DNA of 64,000 nucleotides from Paracoccus sp. TOH (GCF_030388245.1 NZ_CP098361.1:1251352-1315351), one strand, 5' to 3'; numbered from the stretch's first letter, positions 48,079 through 57,217 are shown. Numbers and translations are program-made. Notes: generated by a model not told the origin, from the letters alone.

Positions 48079-48435
48079 ATGGCCCGCGTTACAGTCGAAG
48101 ATTGCGTCGACAAGGTTCCGAACCGTTTTGACCTGGTGATGCTGGCGGCCCATCGCGCGCGTGAAATCGCTGCGGGCAGCCCGCTGACCGTGGATCGCGA
48201 CAACGACAAGAATCCCGTCGTCTCGCTGCGCGAGATCGCCGACGAGACCCAGCCGGTGGACGAGTTGCGCGAGCGCATGATCGAGTCGAGCCAGACCCAG
48301 ATCGAGGTCGACGAGCCCGAGGAGGACGCGATGGCGCTGCTGCTGGGCGCCGAGATCGACCGCCCCAAGCCCGCCGACGAGGAATCGGAAGAGCGCATGC
48401 TGCGCATGATGCTGGAAGCGCAAGGCAGGAACTGA
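48079..48435 (+). CDS. rpoZ: RNA polymerase omega subunit
   Basis: Omega helps RNA polymerase assembly and ppGpp binding. The 118 residues begin [20 protein letters not shown], with [14 protein letters not shown]. The acidic C-terminal extension is typical of the alphaproteobacterial form. It is 21 nt upstream of rsh, the usual pairing with the alarmone enzyme. Confidence 0.96.
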   Translation: MARVTVEDCVDKVPNRFDLVMLAAHRAREIAAGSPLTVDRDNDKNPVVSLREIADETQPVDELRERMIESSQTQIEVDEPEEDAMALLLGAEIDRPKPADEESEERMLRMMLEAQGRN

Positions 48436-48456
48436 GCATAAGGTCTTCGGCTGAAC

Positions 48457-50574
48457 ATGATCGACGTCGAAGACCTGATCGCGCTTATCCGCAATTACAA
48501 CCCGCGCACCAATGCCGAGTTGATCCGCGACGCCTATGAATACGGGCGTCGCATGCATGAGGGGCAGTTCCGCCACTCGGGCGAGCCTTATTTCACCCAT
48601 CCCGTCGCCGTCGCCGCCATCCTGACCGAGATGCGGCTGGACGACGCGACGATCATCACCGCGCTGCTGCACGACACCATCGAGGACACCCGCTCGACCT
48701 GGTCCGAGGTGTCGCAGATGTTCGGGCGCGAGATCGCCGATCTGGTCGATGGCGTGACCAAGCTGACCAACCTGCAGCTGTCCGGCGCCCACTCCAAGCA
48801 GGCCGAGAATTTCCGTAAGCTTTTCATGGCGATGTCCCGCGATCTTCGCGTGATCCTGGTCAAGCTGGCCGACCGCCTGCACAATATGCGCACCATCAAG
48901 TCGATGCGGCCGGAAAAGCAGCTGCAGAAAGCGCGCGAGACCATGGACATCTTCGCGCCGCTGGCCGGCCGGATGGGCATGCAATGGATGCGCGAGGAAC
49001 TGGAAGACCTGGCCTTCAAGGTCATCAACCCCGAGGCGCGCAATTCGATCATCCGCCGTTTCGTGTCGCTGCAACGCGAATCCGGCGACGTGATCCCCAA
49101 GATCACCGCCGATATCCGCGCCGAGCTGGAGCGCGAGGCGATCGAGGCCGATGTCTATGGCCGCGCCAAGCGCCCGTTCAGCATCTGGCGCAAGATGCAG
49201 GAAAAACAGCTTTCCTTCTCGCGCCTGTCGGACATCTACGGCTTCCGCATCATCACCCGGACCGAGGCCGACTGCTATCGCACGCTGGGCGTCATCCACC
49301 ATCGCTGGCGCGCCGTGCCGGGCCGGTTCAAGGATTACATCAGCCAGCCCAAGGCCAACGGCTATCGCTCGATCCACACCACGGTCTCGGGCCGCGACGG
49401 CAAGCGGGTCGAGGTGCAGATCCGCACCCGGCAGATGCACGAGGTGGCCGAGGCCGGCGTCGCCGCGCATTGGGCCTATCGCGACGGCGTGCGCACCGAA
49501 AACCCCTTCGCGGTCGATCCGGGCGAATGGATCGCCAGCCTGACCGAGCGTTTCGGCGAGGAAGATCACGACGAATTTCTCGAGCATGTGAAGCTCGAGA
49601 TGTATTCCGACCAGGTGTTCTGCTTCTCGCCCAAGGGCGACGTGATCCCGCTGCCGAAAGGCGCGACGCCGCTGGATTTCGCCTATGCGATCCATACCCG
49701 GCTGGGCTCGTCCTGCGTCGGCGCCAAGGTGGACGGCATCCGCGTGCCGCTGTGGACGCGGCTGAAGAACGGCCAGTCGGTCGAGATCATCGCCGCCTCC
49801 GGCCAGCGGCCGCAGGCGACCTGGCTCGACATCGTGGTCACCGGCCGCGCCAAGGCCGCCATCCGCCGCAGCCTGCGGCAGGAGGACCGGACACGCTTCA
49901 TCCGCCTCGGCTCGGAACTGGTGCGGGTGGCCTTCGAGCATGTCGGGCGCAAGGTCAGCGACAAGGCGCTGCGCACGGCGGCCAAGACCATGGCGCTGCC
50001 CGACACCGACGAGCTGCTGGCGCGCATCGGCAGCGCCGAGATCTCGGCCCATGACGTGCTGACCACGCTTTATCCCGAACTGGCCGAGAAGCGCAGCGAG
50101 ATCGACGCCAAGCGCGCCGTCGCCGGGCTGGAGGCCGACCAGGAATTTACCCGCGCCCCCTGCTGCAACCCGCTGCCGGGCGAGCGCATCGTCGGCATCA
50201 CCTATCGCGGCAAGGGCGTGGTGATCCATGCCATCGACTGCCCGGTGCTGGCCGAGTTCGAGGACAGCCCGGAACGCTGGGTCGATCTGCACTGGCGCGA
50301 GGGCCAGCACCCGGCCGCCTATTCGACCATGCTGTCGTTGACCATCCGCCACGATGCCGGCGTGCTGGGCCGGATCTGCACGCTGATCGGCGCGCAGGGC
50401 GCCAATATCTCGGACCTGGAATTCATCGACCGCAAACCGGATTTCTATCGGCTGCGCGTCGAGATCGAACTGCGCGACCGCGAGCATCTGCACACGCTGC
50501 TGACCGCGCTCGAGGCCGAGAGCGACGTGGCGCAGGTGTCGCGCATCCGCGACCCCTCGGCCCATGTCGCCTGA
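48457..50574 (+). CDS. rsh: Bifunctional (p)ppGpp synthetase/hydrolase
   Basis: The single Rsh enzyme makes and removes (p)ppGpp. The 705 residues have an intact HD hydrolase (ALLHDTIEDTRSTW), the synthetase with YGFRIITR and the bifunctional-type RFKDYIS motif, a TGS domain (DVIPLPKGATPLDFAYAIH) and a C-terminal ACT domain. Both active sites look complete. Standard length for Rsh. It follows rpoZ closely. Confidence 0.96.
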   Translation: MIDVEDLIALIRNYNPRTNAELIRDAYEYGRRMHEGQFRHSGEPYFTHPVAVAAILTEMRLDDATIITALLHDTIEDTRSTWSEVSQMFGREIADLVDGVTKLTNLQLSGAHSKQAENFRKLFMAMSRDLRVILVKLADRLHNMRTIKSMRPEKQLQKARETMDIFAPLAGRMGMQWMREELEDLAFKVINPEARNSIIRRFVSLQRESGDVIPKITADIRAELEREAIEADVYGRAKRPFSIWRKMQEKQLSFSRLSDIYGFRIITRTEADCYRTLGVIHHRWRAVPGRFKDYISQPKANGYRSIHTTVSGRDGKRVEVQIRTRQMHEVAEAGVAAHWAYRDGVRTENPFAVDPGEWIASLTERFGEEDHDEFLEHVKLEMYSDQVFCFSPKGDVIPLPKGATPLDFAYAIHTRLGSSCVGAKVDGIRVPLWTRLKNGQSVEIIAASGQRPQATWLDIVVTGRAKAAIRRSLRQEDRTRFIRLGSELVRVAFEHVGRKVSDKALRTAAKTMALPDTDELLARIGSAEISAHDVLTTLYPELAEKRSEIDAKRAVAGLEADQEFTRAPCCNPLPGERIVGITYRGKGVVIHAIDCPVLAEFEDSPERWVDLHWREGQHPAAYSTMLSLTIRHDAGVLGRICTLIGAQGANISDLEFIDRKPDFYRLRVEIELRDREHLHTLLTALEAESDVAQVSRIRDPSAHVA

Positions 50575-50586
50575 GGCGGGCCGCAC

Positions 50587-51237
50587 ATGTTCAAGCGCCG
50601 CAAGCCGCTGAGCTATGCTCAGATGTGGACCGAGATGTTCTACCCGCGCTCGGGCTGGAAGCGGGCGTCGAAATACGTGCTGCATCGGCTGCGCCGCCTG
50701 CCGGACCAGCCACATCGCGTGGCGCGCGGCTGGGCCTGCGGCATCTTCATCTCGTTCACGCCGTTCTTCGGCTTCCATTTCATGGGCGCGGCGGCGCTGG
50801 CCTGGCTGATCCGCGGCAATATCCTGGCGGCGCTCTTGGGCACCTTCGTCGGCAACCCGCTGACCACGCCCTTCATCGCGCTGACCTCGGTCGGGCTCGG
50901 CCGCTGGATGCTGGGGGTCGAGGGCAAGTTCACCCCGCATCTCATCTTCGGCGAATTCGCCCGCGCCGGCGGCGAGCTGTGGAACAACCTGCTGGCGCCG
51001 CTGAGCGCCGAGCGCACGGCGCATTGGGACCAGCTGCTGCAGTTCAACGAGCAGATCTTCCTGCCCTATGCGGTGGGGGGCATCCTGCCCGGTCTCGCCG
51101 TCTCGGTGGCGGCGCATTACCTGACCGTGCCGCTGATCCGCGCCTATCACCGCCACCGCGAACGGCAGATGGCCGAGCGCATCGCCCGCGCCAAGGCCCG
51201 GCGCGAGCGCGAACTGGCCGGGAAATCCGAAGGCTAG
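50587..51237 (+). CDS. DUF2062-family membrane protein
   Basis: This 216-residue protein has two to three hydrophobic segments. GWACGIFISFTPFFGFHFMGAA followed by GTFVGNPLTTPFI is the DUF2062 hallmark. The C-terminus is a basic helix (RIARAKARRERELAG). It is 12 nt downstream of rsh, and such genes often lie there in alphaproteobacteria. Function unknown; it converges with the FAD oxidase by 4 nt. Confidence 0.85.
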   Translation: MFKRRKPLSYAQMWTEMFYPRSGWKRASKYVLHRLRRLPDQPHRVARGWACGIFISFTPFFGFHFMGAAALAWLIRGNILAALLGTFVGNPLTTPFIALTSVGLGRWMLGVEGKFTPHLIFGEFARAGGELWNNLLAPLSAERTAHWDQLLQFNEQIFLPYAVGGILPGLAVSVAAHYLTVPLIRAYHRHRERQMAERIARAKARRERELAGKSEG

Positions 51238-52544
51238 AAGCCCAGCCGGTCGCGCAGCGAATACCAGCCCATGCCGGCGACCAGCAGCGGCCAGCGCAGC
51301 GCCGCGCCGCCGGGGAAGGCGGGCGAGGGCAGGGCGGCCATGGTGTCGAATCCCTCGGCCTGGCCCTGCACCGCCTGCGCCATCAGCTTGCCGGCCAGCG
51401 TCGCCAGCGCCAGCCCGTGCCCGGAATAGCCGCTGGCCGACAGGCAATTGGGCGCCGGGCGGGCGAAACAGGGCATCCGGTTCATGGTGATCGCCAGCGT
51501 GCCGCCCCAGGCATGGGTCAGCGCCACATCGGCAAGGCCCGGATAGATCTCCAGCAGCGGCTTCCTGACCTTGGCGGCGATATCGGCGGGAAAGCGATAG
51601 CTGACATTCTCGCCGCCGCCGAAGATCAGCCGTCCCTCGGGGTCCAGCCGCCAGTAGTTCACCACGAATTTCGTGTCATGCACGCCGATGGGCCGGGTCA
51701 GCACCTCGGCGGCGCGCGCGCCCAAAGGCTCGGTCGCGGCGATGAAATTGTTGATCGGCATGACGCGGGCGGCGATATGGCTGTCGAGATGGCCCAGATA
51801 GCCATTGGCCGCCAGGATGACATGGTCGCAGATCACCCGGCCCTTGCCGGTCTGGACGATGCTCTTTTCGCCGGCCTTCTGGCCGTGGCGGATGTGGTGG
51901 ACATGGCTCAGCTCGCGGATCCGGGCGCCGGCGGCATCGGCCAGCCGCGCCATGCCGATGGCCAGGTTCAGCGGGTTGAGATGCCCGGCGCCGCGATCCA
52001 GCTCGCCGGCGACATAGGCCTCGGACGGCACCAGCGCGCGGAATGCGTCGCGGTCCAGCGCTTCGATCCGGCCATAGCCGTAATCGCGGGCCAGCTTGTC
52101 GATCAGGGCGCGGGCATGGTCGAGCTCGGCCGGCTTGCGAAAGGCATGGGCGATGCCGTCCATCACCGGCACGCCGGCGCGGGCGGCCAACTCGCGGGTC
52201 AGCCGCTTGGCCTCCTCGGCCATGTCCCACAGGCGGCGGGCGGCCTCGCGCCCGGCCATGGCTTCCAGCTCGTCCACCTCCAGCCGCTGGCCCGAGCCGA
52301 GCTGGCCGCCATTGCGCCCCGAGGCGCCGAAACCGACGCGATGCGCCTCCAGAACCGCCACCTCGCGCCCCGCCTCGGCCAGGTGCAGCGCCGCGGAAAG
52401 ACCGGTATAGCCGGCGCCGACCACCACGACATCGGCGCGTTCCTCGCCCCGCTGCTCGGGAAAGGGCGGCAGCGGATCGCGGGTGGCGGCATAGAGGCTG
52501 GGCGGATATTCCCCCAGCCGATCGTTGGAAAACAGCAGGTTCAT
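51234..52544 (-). CDS. puuB: FAD-dependent gamma-glutamylputrescine oxidase-like enzyme
   Basis: This 436-residue DAO-fold protein has the FAD dinucleotide motif VVVVGAGYTGLSAALHLAEAG (about residues 39-59) and GASGRNGGQLGSGQR, typical of the PuuB group. It lies downstream of the glutamine-synthetase-like and class I amidotransferase genes, suggesting oxidation of gamma-glutamylated amines. Substrate assignment is from context and family, and other amines are possible. The start ATG is 7 nt after the 26-bp dispersed repeat. Confidence 0.82.
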   Translation of the reverse strand: MNLLFSNDRLGEYPPSLYAATRDPLPPFPEQRGEERADVVVVGAGYTGLSAALHLAEAGREVAVLEAHRVGFGASGRNGGQLGSGQRLEVDELEAMAGREAARRLWDMAEEAKRLTRELAARAGVPVMDGIAHAFRKPAELDHARALIDKLARDYGYGRIEALDRDAFRALVPSEAYVAGELDRGAGHLNPLNLAIGMARLADAAGARIRELSHVHHIRHGQKAGEKSIVQTGKGRVICDHVILAANGYLGHLDSHIAARVMPINNFIAATEPLGARAAEVLTRPIGVHDTKFVVNYWRLDPEGRLIFGGGENVSYRFPADIAAKVRKPLLEIYPGLADVALTHAWGGTLAITMNRMPCFARPAPNCLSASGYSGHGLALATLAGKLMAQAVQGQAEGFDTMAALPSPAFPGGAALRWPLLVAGMGWYSLRDRLGF

Positions 52545-52550
52545 GCTCCG

Positions 52551-52576
52551 GCTTTCACCGTTTCTCAAATACCCAT
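52551..52576 (-). repeat. Dispersed 26-bp repeat, copy 2
   Basis: Read on the minus strand it starts ATGGGTATTTGA and ends ACGGTGAAAGC, 24 of 26 bases identical to 38779-38804. It is located 6 nt upstream of the puuB-like start codon. The ATG here opens a three-codon frame ending TGA. Confidence 0.7.
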
Positions 52577-52609
52577 CCGAACGGTCCAGACCTCCCGCCC
52601 GTGCCGATT

Positions 52610-53968
52610 TCACACGTTCAGCAGCAGGTGCTCACGCTCCCACGGGCTGATCACCTGCAGGAATTCCTTGTATTCGTTTCGCTTGACCGCCTGGTAGACG
52701 TCGATGAACTCGGAGCCCAGCACCTCGCGCATCGGCGCGCTCTCGTCCATCAGATCCAGCGCATCGCCCAGGTTATAGGGCAGCCCGTCCTCGGACATAT
52801 AGGCATCGCCCAGGCATTCCGAACGCGGATTCTCCGCCTCGATCAGCCCCAGATAGCCGCAGGCCAGGCTGGCGGCGAGGCCCAGATAGGGGTTGCAATC
52901 CATGCCCGCCAGCCGGTTCTCGACCCGCCGCGCCTCGGGGCCCGAGATCGGCACGCGCAGCCCGGTGGTGCGGTTGTCGCGCCCCCATTCCAGGTTGATC
53001 GGCGCCGCGAAGTCAGGGACGTAACGGCGATAGCTGTTGACATAGGGCGCCAGCAAGGCCACCGCCGCCGGCAGGTGCTTCTGCATTCCGGCGATGAAAT
53101 GCAGGAAGGCCGGCGTCTCGCGTCCCTGTTCGTCGGAAAAGATGTTGCGCCCGTCCTCGATCCCGACCACGGAATGGTGGATATGCATGGCGCTGCCGGG
53201 CTCGCCCTCGATGGGCTTGGCCATGAAGGTGGCGAAACAGTCGTGGCGCAGCGCCGCCTCGCGGATCAACCGCTTGAAATAGAAGATCTGGTCGGCCAGA
53301 TGCACCGGGTCGCCATGGTTCAGGTTGATCTCGACCTGGCCGGCGCCGCCTTCCTGCAGGATGCCGTCGATCTCGAAGCCCTGCGCCTCGGCGAAATCGT
53401 AGATGTCGTCGATCACCTTGCCGTATTCGTCCACCGCCGACATGGAATAGGCCTGTTTGGCGGCGGCGCGGCGGCCGGTGCGGCCCATGGGCGGCATGAT
53501 CGGCTGGTTGGGGTCGATGTTGCGCGCGACCAGGAAGAACTCCATCTCGGGCGCGACGATCGGGCGCCAGCCCTTCTGCCGGTAAAGATCGACCACCCGC
53601 TTCAACACGTTGCGCGGCGCGATCGGCACCGGTTTGCCGGACTGGTCCGAGACGTCATGGATCACCAGCAGCGTCACGTCCGCCGTCCAGGGCGCCGCCG
53701 TCGCGGTCGAAAAATCCGGCGTCAGGATCATGTCCGGCTCGGTGAAGGCGCCCGAGGGATTGTCGGCCCAGTCGCCGGTGATCGTCTGCAGGAAAATCGA
53801 GTTCGGCAGGTAGAAGCGTTCCTGATGCGCGAATTTCGACGCCGGCATGGCCTTGCCGCGCGCCACCCCGGCGATGTCGGCGACGATGCATTCCACCTCG
53901 TCCAGCCGCCGCCCGGCGACGTAATCCTGGGCGGCCTGCGGGGTCTCTTCGATCCAGTGCGATTTCAT
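52610..53968 (-). CDS. puuA: Glutamine-synthetase-family gamma-glutamylamine synthetase
   Basis: The 452-residue enzyme carries the glutamine synthetase fold. The metal and ATP motifs are EMEFFLVAR, GGAGQVEINL, GSAMHIHHS and DNRTTGLRVP, and the ENRLAGMDCNPYL block is normal. The regulatory adenylylation loop of GlnA is not apparent, as expected for PuuA-like enzymes that ligate glutamate to putrescine or another amine. It overlaps the amidotransferase gene by 4 nt. Amine identity is unverified. Confidence 0.86.
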   Translation of the reverse strand: MKSHWIEETPQAAQDYVAGRRLDEVECIVADIAGVARGKAMPASKFAHQERFYLPNSIFLQTITGDWADNPSGAFTEPDMILTPDFSTATAAPWTADVTLLVIHDVSDQSGKPVPIAPRNVLKRVVDLYRQKGWRPIVAPEMEFFLVARNIDPNQPIMPPMGRTGRRAAAKQAYSMSAVDEYGKVIDDIYDFAEAQGFEIDGILQEGGAGQVEINLNHGDPVHLADQIFYFKRLIREAALRHDCFATFMAKPIEGEPGSAMHIHHSVVGIEDGRNIFSDEQGRETPAFLHFIAGMQKHLPAAVALLAPYVNSYRRYVPDFAAPINLEWGRDNRTTGLRVPISGPEARRVENRLAGMDCNPYLGLAASLACGYLGLIEAENPRSECLGDAYMSEDGLPYNLGDALDLMDESAPMREVLGSEFIDVYQAVKRNEYKEFLQVISPWEREHLLLNV

Positions 53969-54675
53969 GCGGCACCCTGTTTCATCTGCGCCGCAAAGAC
54001 GCGCGGAGCCTTGAAGAAGGCCTCGATCCGGTCGGCGATGCTGCCCGACTGCAGCGGTCCACCCAACCGTGCCTGCGCCTGCTGCTGCAGATCCTCGGGC
54101 ACCACGCCTCTGGCGCGATGGTCGATCAGCCCCTGGATGAAGGCATCCTCGAATTCCGGATGCGCCTGCACGGTGAAGGCGCGGGTGTCATAGACCAGCG
54201 CCGCGTTCTCGCAGAAGGCGTTGCTGGCCACCACCTCGGCATCGGCCGGGCGCTCGGCCACCTGGTCCTGATGCCAGGCGTTCAGCGTCACCGGCTCGCC
54301 GCCGAAATCGTAATCCTGCGGGCCGACCGCCCAGCCGCCGGGATGCTTCGCGACCTTGCCGCCCAGGGCCTGGGCGATGATCTGGTGGCCGAAGCAGATA
54401 CCGACCATCGGCACATGCGCGGCATAGGCCTTGCGGATGAAATCCTCGAGCGGCGGGATGAAGGCGTGCGCTTCATAGGCGCCATGGCGCGAGCCGGTCA
54501 GCAGCCAGCCGTCGGCATCGTGGACGCTTCCGGGAAATTCCATGTTCTCGACATGGTAGCTGGTGAAGTCGAAGCCCCGTCCGGCCAGGAGCCGCTCGAA
54601 CATGGTGTCATAGTCACCCAGTTCGCCGCGCAGAAGCTCGGGCGATTGGCCGCATTTGAGAATGCCGATACGCAT
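53965..54675 (-). CDS. Class I glutamine amidotransferase-like hydrolase
   Basis: The 236-residue enzyme has the nucleophile elbow GICFGHQIIAQALGG (Cys near residue 95) and the HxE motif in VQAHPEFED, so the catalytic triad is present. It resembles GMP-synthase-like amidotransferases rather than the PuuD group; within this cluster it may hydrolyse a gamma-glutamyl product. It leads a minus-strand group with the synthetase and the FAD oxidase. No aldehyde dehydrogenase (PuuC) is nearby. Confidence 0.82.
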   Translation of the reverse strand: MRIGILKCGQSPELLRGELGDYDTMFERLLAGRGFDFTSYHVENMEFPGSVHDADGWLLTGSRHGAYEAHAFIPPLEDFIRKAYAAHVPMVGICFGHQIIAQALGGKVAKHPGGWAVGPQDYDFGGEPVTLNAWHQDQVAERPADAEVVASNAFCENAALVYDTRAFTVQAHPEFEDAFIQGLIDHRARGVVPEDLQQQAQARLGGPLQSGSIADRIEAFFKAPRVFAAQMKQGAA

Positions 54676-54816
54676 GGATTGGCCTGTCGGTTGTTCGCCC
54701 TCAAGCTAGTCGCCGGGGCGCTTGCCGGCAAGGGGCTGCGACTTTCCGCGGGGCTGGCCCATGCCGGCGGGCCGCGCTAGGCTTGCCCGCAGGATCAGCA
54801 GGACAAAGGATTGACC

Positions 54817-55944
54817 ATGCCCGGACTTCGCCCAGATGTGGACCCCGAGGGGTTGCAGGAATTCTCGGTCGTCTTCACCGACCGCTCGCTCAACCACATG
54901 TCGCAGAAATTCCAGGGCGCGATGCGCGACATCTCGGCCACGCTGCGCGAGGTCTATGGCGCCGAGGCCGTGGCCCTGGTGCCCGGCGGCGGCACCTGTG
55001 CGATGGAGGCGGTGGCCCGCCAATTCGGCCGCGACGCCCATGCGCTGATCGTCAGGAACGGCTTTTTCAGCTATCGCTGGAGCCAGATCTTCGAGACCGG
55101 CGGCTTTGCGCGCGAGACGACGGTGATGTCGGCGCGGCCGGCGGGGAACGAGGTGCGCGCGCCCTTCGCCCCGGCCCCGATCGAGGAGGTGGTGGCGAAG
55201 ATCCGCGACAGCCGGCCCGATGCCGTCTTCGCCCCGCATGTCGAGACCGCCTCGGGGATGATCCTGCCCGACGACTATATCCGGGCGCTGGCGACCGCCG
55301 CGCATGAGGTCGGCGCGCTGATGGTGCTCGACTGCATCGCCTCGGGCGCGATCTGGGTCGACATGCGCGAAACCGGCGTCGACGTGCTGATCTCGGCGCC
55401 GCAAAAGGGCTGGTCGGCCTCTCCCTCGGCCGGGATGGTGATGTTCTCGCCCCGCGCGCTGCAGCGGCTCGAGACGACCTCCAGCGACAGTTTCGCGCTG
55501 GATCTGAAGAAATGGCGCGCGATCATGAAAGCCTATGAGGACGGCGGCCACGCCTATCACGCCACCGTGCCGACCGACGCGCTGATCGGCCTGCGCGACG
55601 CCATGGCCGAGACCCGCGAAATGGGCTTCGAGGCCGCGCGCGAGGCACAATGGCGGCTGGGCGGTGCCGTGCGGGCCGAACTGGCGCGGCGCGGGCTGCG
55701 CTCGGTCGCGGCCGAGGGTTTCGCGGCGCCGGGGGTGGTGGTCTGCCATACCGACGATCCCGAGGTCTCGACCGGCCGGAAATTCCTGGCCGAGGGCTAC
55801 CAGATCGCGGCCGGCGTGCCCCTGCAGATCGGCGAGGGCGAGGGGTTCCGCAGCTTCCGCATCGGGCTTTTCGGGCTCGACAAGCTCAAGGATGTCGACG
55901 GCACGCTGGCGCGGCTGATCCCGGCCTTCGACGCGGTGTTCTGA
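54817..55944 (+). CDS. Class V PLP aminotransferase (alanine/serine-glyoxylate type)
   Basis: The 375-residue enzyme shows ALVPGGGTCAMEAVARQF, SGAIWVDMRE and the PLP-lysine segment SAPQKGWSASPSAGM. The fold is that of serine-glyoxylate and related transaminases; substrate is unknown. The ATG 54817 (after an in-frame TTG 54811) is preferred. It is divergent from the amidotransferase gene across 141 nt, which may hold promoters for both. Confidence 0.85.
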   Translation: MPGLRPDVDPEGLQEFSVVFTDRSLNHMSQKFQGAMRDISATLREVYGAEAVALVPGGGTCAMEAVARQFGRDAHALIVRNGFFSYRWSQIFETGGFARETTVMSARPAGNEVRAPFAPAPIEEVVAKIRDSRPDAVFAPHVETASGMILPDDYIRALATAAHEVGALMVLDCIASGAIWVDMRETGVDVLISAPQKGWSASPSAGMVMFSPRALQRLETTSSDSFALDLKKWRAIMKAYEDGGHAYHATVPTDALIGLRDAMAETREMGFEAAREAQWRLGGAVRAELARRGLRSVAAEGFAAPGVVVCHTDDPEVSTGRKFLAEGYQIAAGVPLQIGEGEGFRSFRIGLFGLDKLKDVDGTLARLIPAFDAVF

Positions 55945-55989
55945 CCCGCCGGCCCGGGCGCGTCCGCGGGGACAAAGCGTCGCAGGGCT

Positions 55990-56015
55990 GGAACAATCCG
56001 CGGGGCTCGACCGTT
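55990..56015 (+). promoter_or_regulatory. EcfG-like general-stress promoter
   Basis: GGAAC (55990-55994), 17 nt, then CGTT (56012-56015). This matches the consensus GGAAC-N16/17-CGTT for the alphaproteobacterial general stress sigma factor. It sits 41 nt upstream of the YqjD-like ATG. Some Rhodobacterales lack EcfG, so the call depends on whether this strain encodes it. Confidence 0.5.
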
Positions 56016-56056
56016 GGCTTGCCGAACTGGGAGACTGTCTTTGAAAGGAGACAACC

Positions 56057-56485
56057 ATGGCGAACAAAGAAGCGACCCCCGAAGAGCTGAAAGCCGAAGC
56101 GCGCAAGGCGGCCGACGAGATCGGCCGCCACGCCCGCCGCGCCGCCGACGAGGCGAGCGAGGCTTTCGAGACCGCGCGGGATCGTGGCACCGACCTTTAC
56201 GAATCGGCCCGGGAAAAGGGCGCCGAATTCGTCGATTCGGCCCGCAAGCGGGGCGAGGAATATCTCGAGGGTGCCCGCGAGCGCGGTCATGACTATGCCG
56301 AGCGTGCCCGCCGCGAGGCCCGGCGCATCTATCGCGAGGGCGAGCGCCGCGCCGGCGAGGTCGCCTCCCATGCCGAGGATTATTACGACGAGGTGTCGGG
56401 CGCGGTGCGCCGCAACCCGGCCCAGGCGCTCGGCATCGCCGCCGGCCTCGGCTTCCTGCTTGGCCTGATCATCGCGCGCCGCTGA
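56057..56485 (+). CDS. YqjD/ElaB-like (DUF883) protein with 11-residue repeats
   Basis: This 142-residue protein has a helical cytosolic part and a C-terminal membrane helix (RRNPAQALGIAAGLGFLLGLIIARR), as in ElaB/YqjD proteins that anchor to the inner membrane. Residues 40-94 are five tandem 11-mers of form AR-R/K-x-G-x-x-Y/F-x-x-S/G, for example ARDRGTDLYES and AREKGAEFVDS, like those in LEA proteins. AAAGGAG precedes the ATG. It is followed 8 nt later by the holin-fold gene. A stress or envelope role is inferred. Confidence 0.85.
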   Translation: MANKEATPEELKAEARKAADEIGRHARRAADEASEAFETARDRGTDLYESAREKGAEFVDSARKRGEEYLEGARERGHDYAERARREARRIYREGERRAGEVASHAEDYYDEVSGAVRRNPAQALGIAAGLGFLLGLIIARR

Positions 56486-56493
56486 GCCCGCCG

Positions 56494-57213
56494 ATGTTCG
56501 ATTACACCAGGAACCTGCAGCTTGCCGTGACGGACAGGCTGCGCCGCGCAGGGCTGATGGCCGGCGCAGGGGCCGTGCTGCTTGTCGCGGCCGGCTTCCT
56601 GCTTGCGGCGCTGTGGACCTGGCTGGCCTATCATCTGCATTGGGGCCCGCTGGGGGCCTCGCTGGCGATCGGCATCACCTTCCTGCTGGCCGGGCTGGTG
56701 ATGATGCTGATGGCCCGCCACGAGCGCCACCGGCTGCCCCGCACGGATGAGTTGAAGGCCGAGATCGAACAGAAGCTGACCATCGCCGCCGATATCGCGG
56801 TCGAGAAGGCCACCGGCGCGGCCGATGCCGCGCTGGAGAAGGCTTCGCAAAAAGCCAGCCACCTGATGCAGCAGGCCGAGCAGCGCGTCCACGCCGTTGC
56901 CGACGGCATCTCCTACAAGGCCGACCGTTTCGCCGATCGGGCCGAGGCACGGGTCCAGGGCGCGGCCCGCAGCGCCGGTGAGAACGCCGCCCGCAGGCTG
57001 GGTCTGCCGCCCGATGCCATGCAGCGGCTGTCCGGGCGGTTGGGCGAGATGTCGCAGTCGCGGGCCGCCGGCCTCGCCCCGCTGATCGGGGCTTTTGCCG
57101 TCGGCATGACGCTGGCCTCGCGCGTGCAGGCCTGGCGGCACCGCGACGGCGGGGATGATGCGGAATGGGACGATGCCGGGGACTGGCCCGACGATCCCTA
57201 CGACCCTTATTAA
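56494..57213 (+). CDS. Phage_holin_3_6/DUF1469-like membrane protein (YqjE-type)
   Basis: This 239-residue protein has two N-terminal helices (about 24-47 and 52-74) and a long Ala/Glu-rich helical tail with acidic C-terminus. The family is called phage holin superfamily III but is a chromosomal YqjE-type protein, commonly beside yqjD. No lysin or phage gene is nearby, so it is not prophage evidence. Transcribed with the YqjD-like gene. Confidence 0.85.
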   Translation: MFDYTRNLQLAVTDRLRRAGLMAGAGAVLLVAAGFLLAALWTWLAYHLHWGPLGASLAIGITFLLAGLVMMLMARHERHRLPRTDELKAEIEQKLTIAADIAVEKATGAADAALEKASQKASHLMQQAEQRVHAVADGISYKADRFADRAEARVQGAARSAGENAARRLGLPPDAMQRLSGRLGEMSQSRAAGLAPLIGAFAVGMTLASRVQAWRHRDGGDDAEWDDAGDWPDDPYDPY

Positions 57214-57217
57214 CCAA

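Noticed and set aside
56494..57213. Holin-family annotation taken as a prophage sign
   Set aside because: The family is a chromosomal YqjE-type protein next to a yqjD-like gene. No other phage genes are present.
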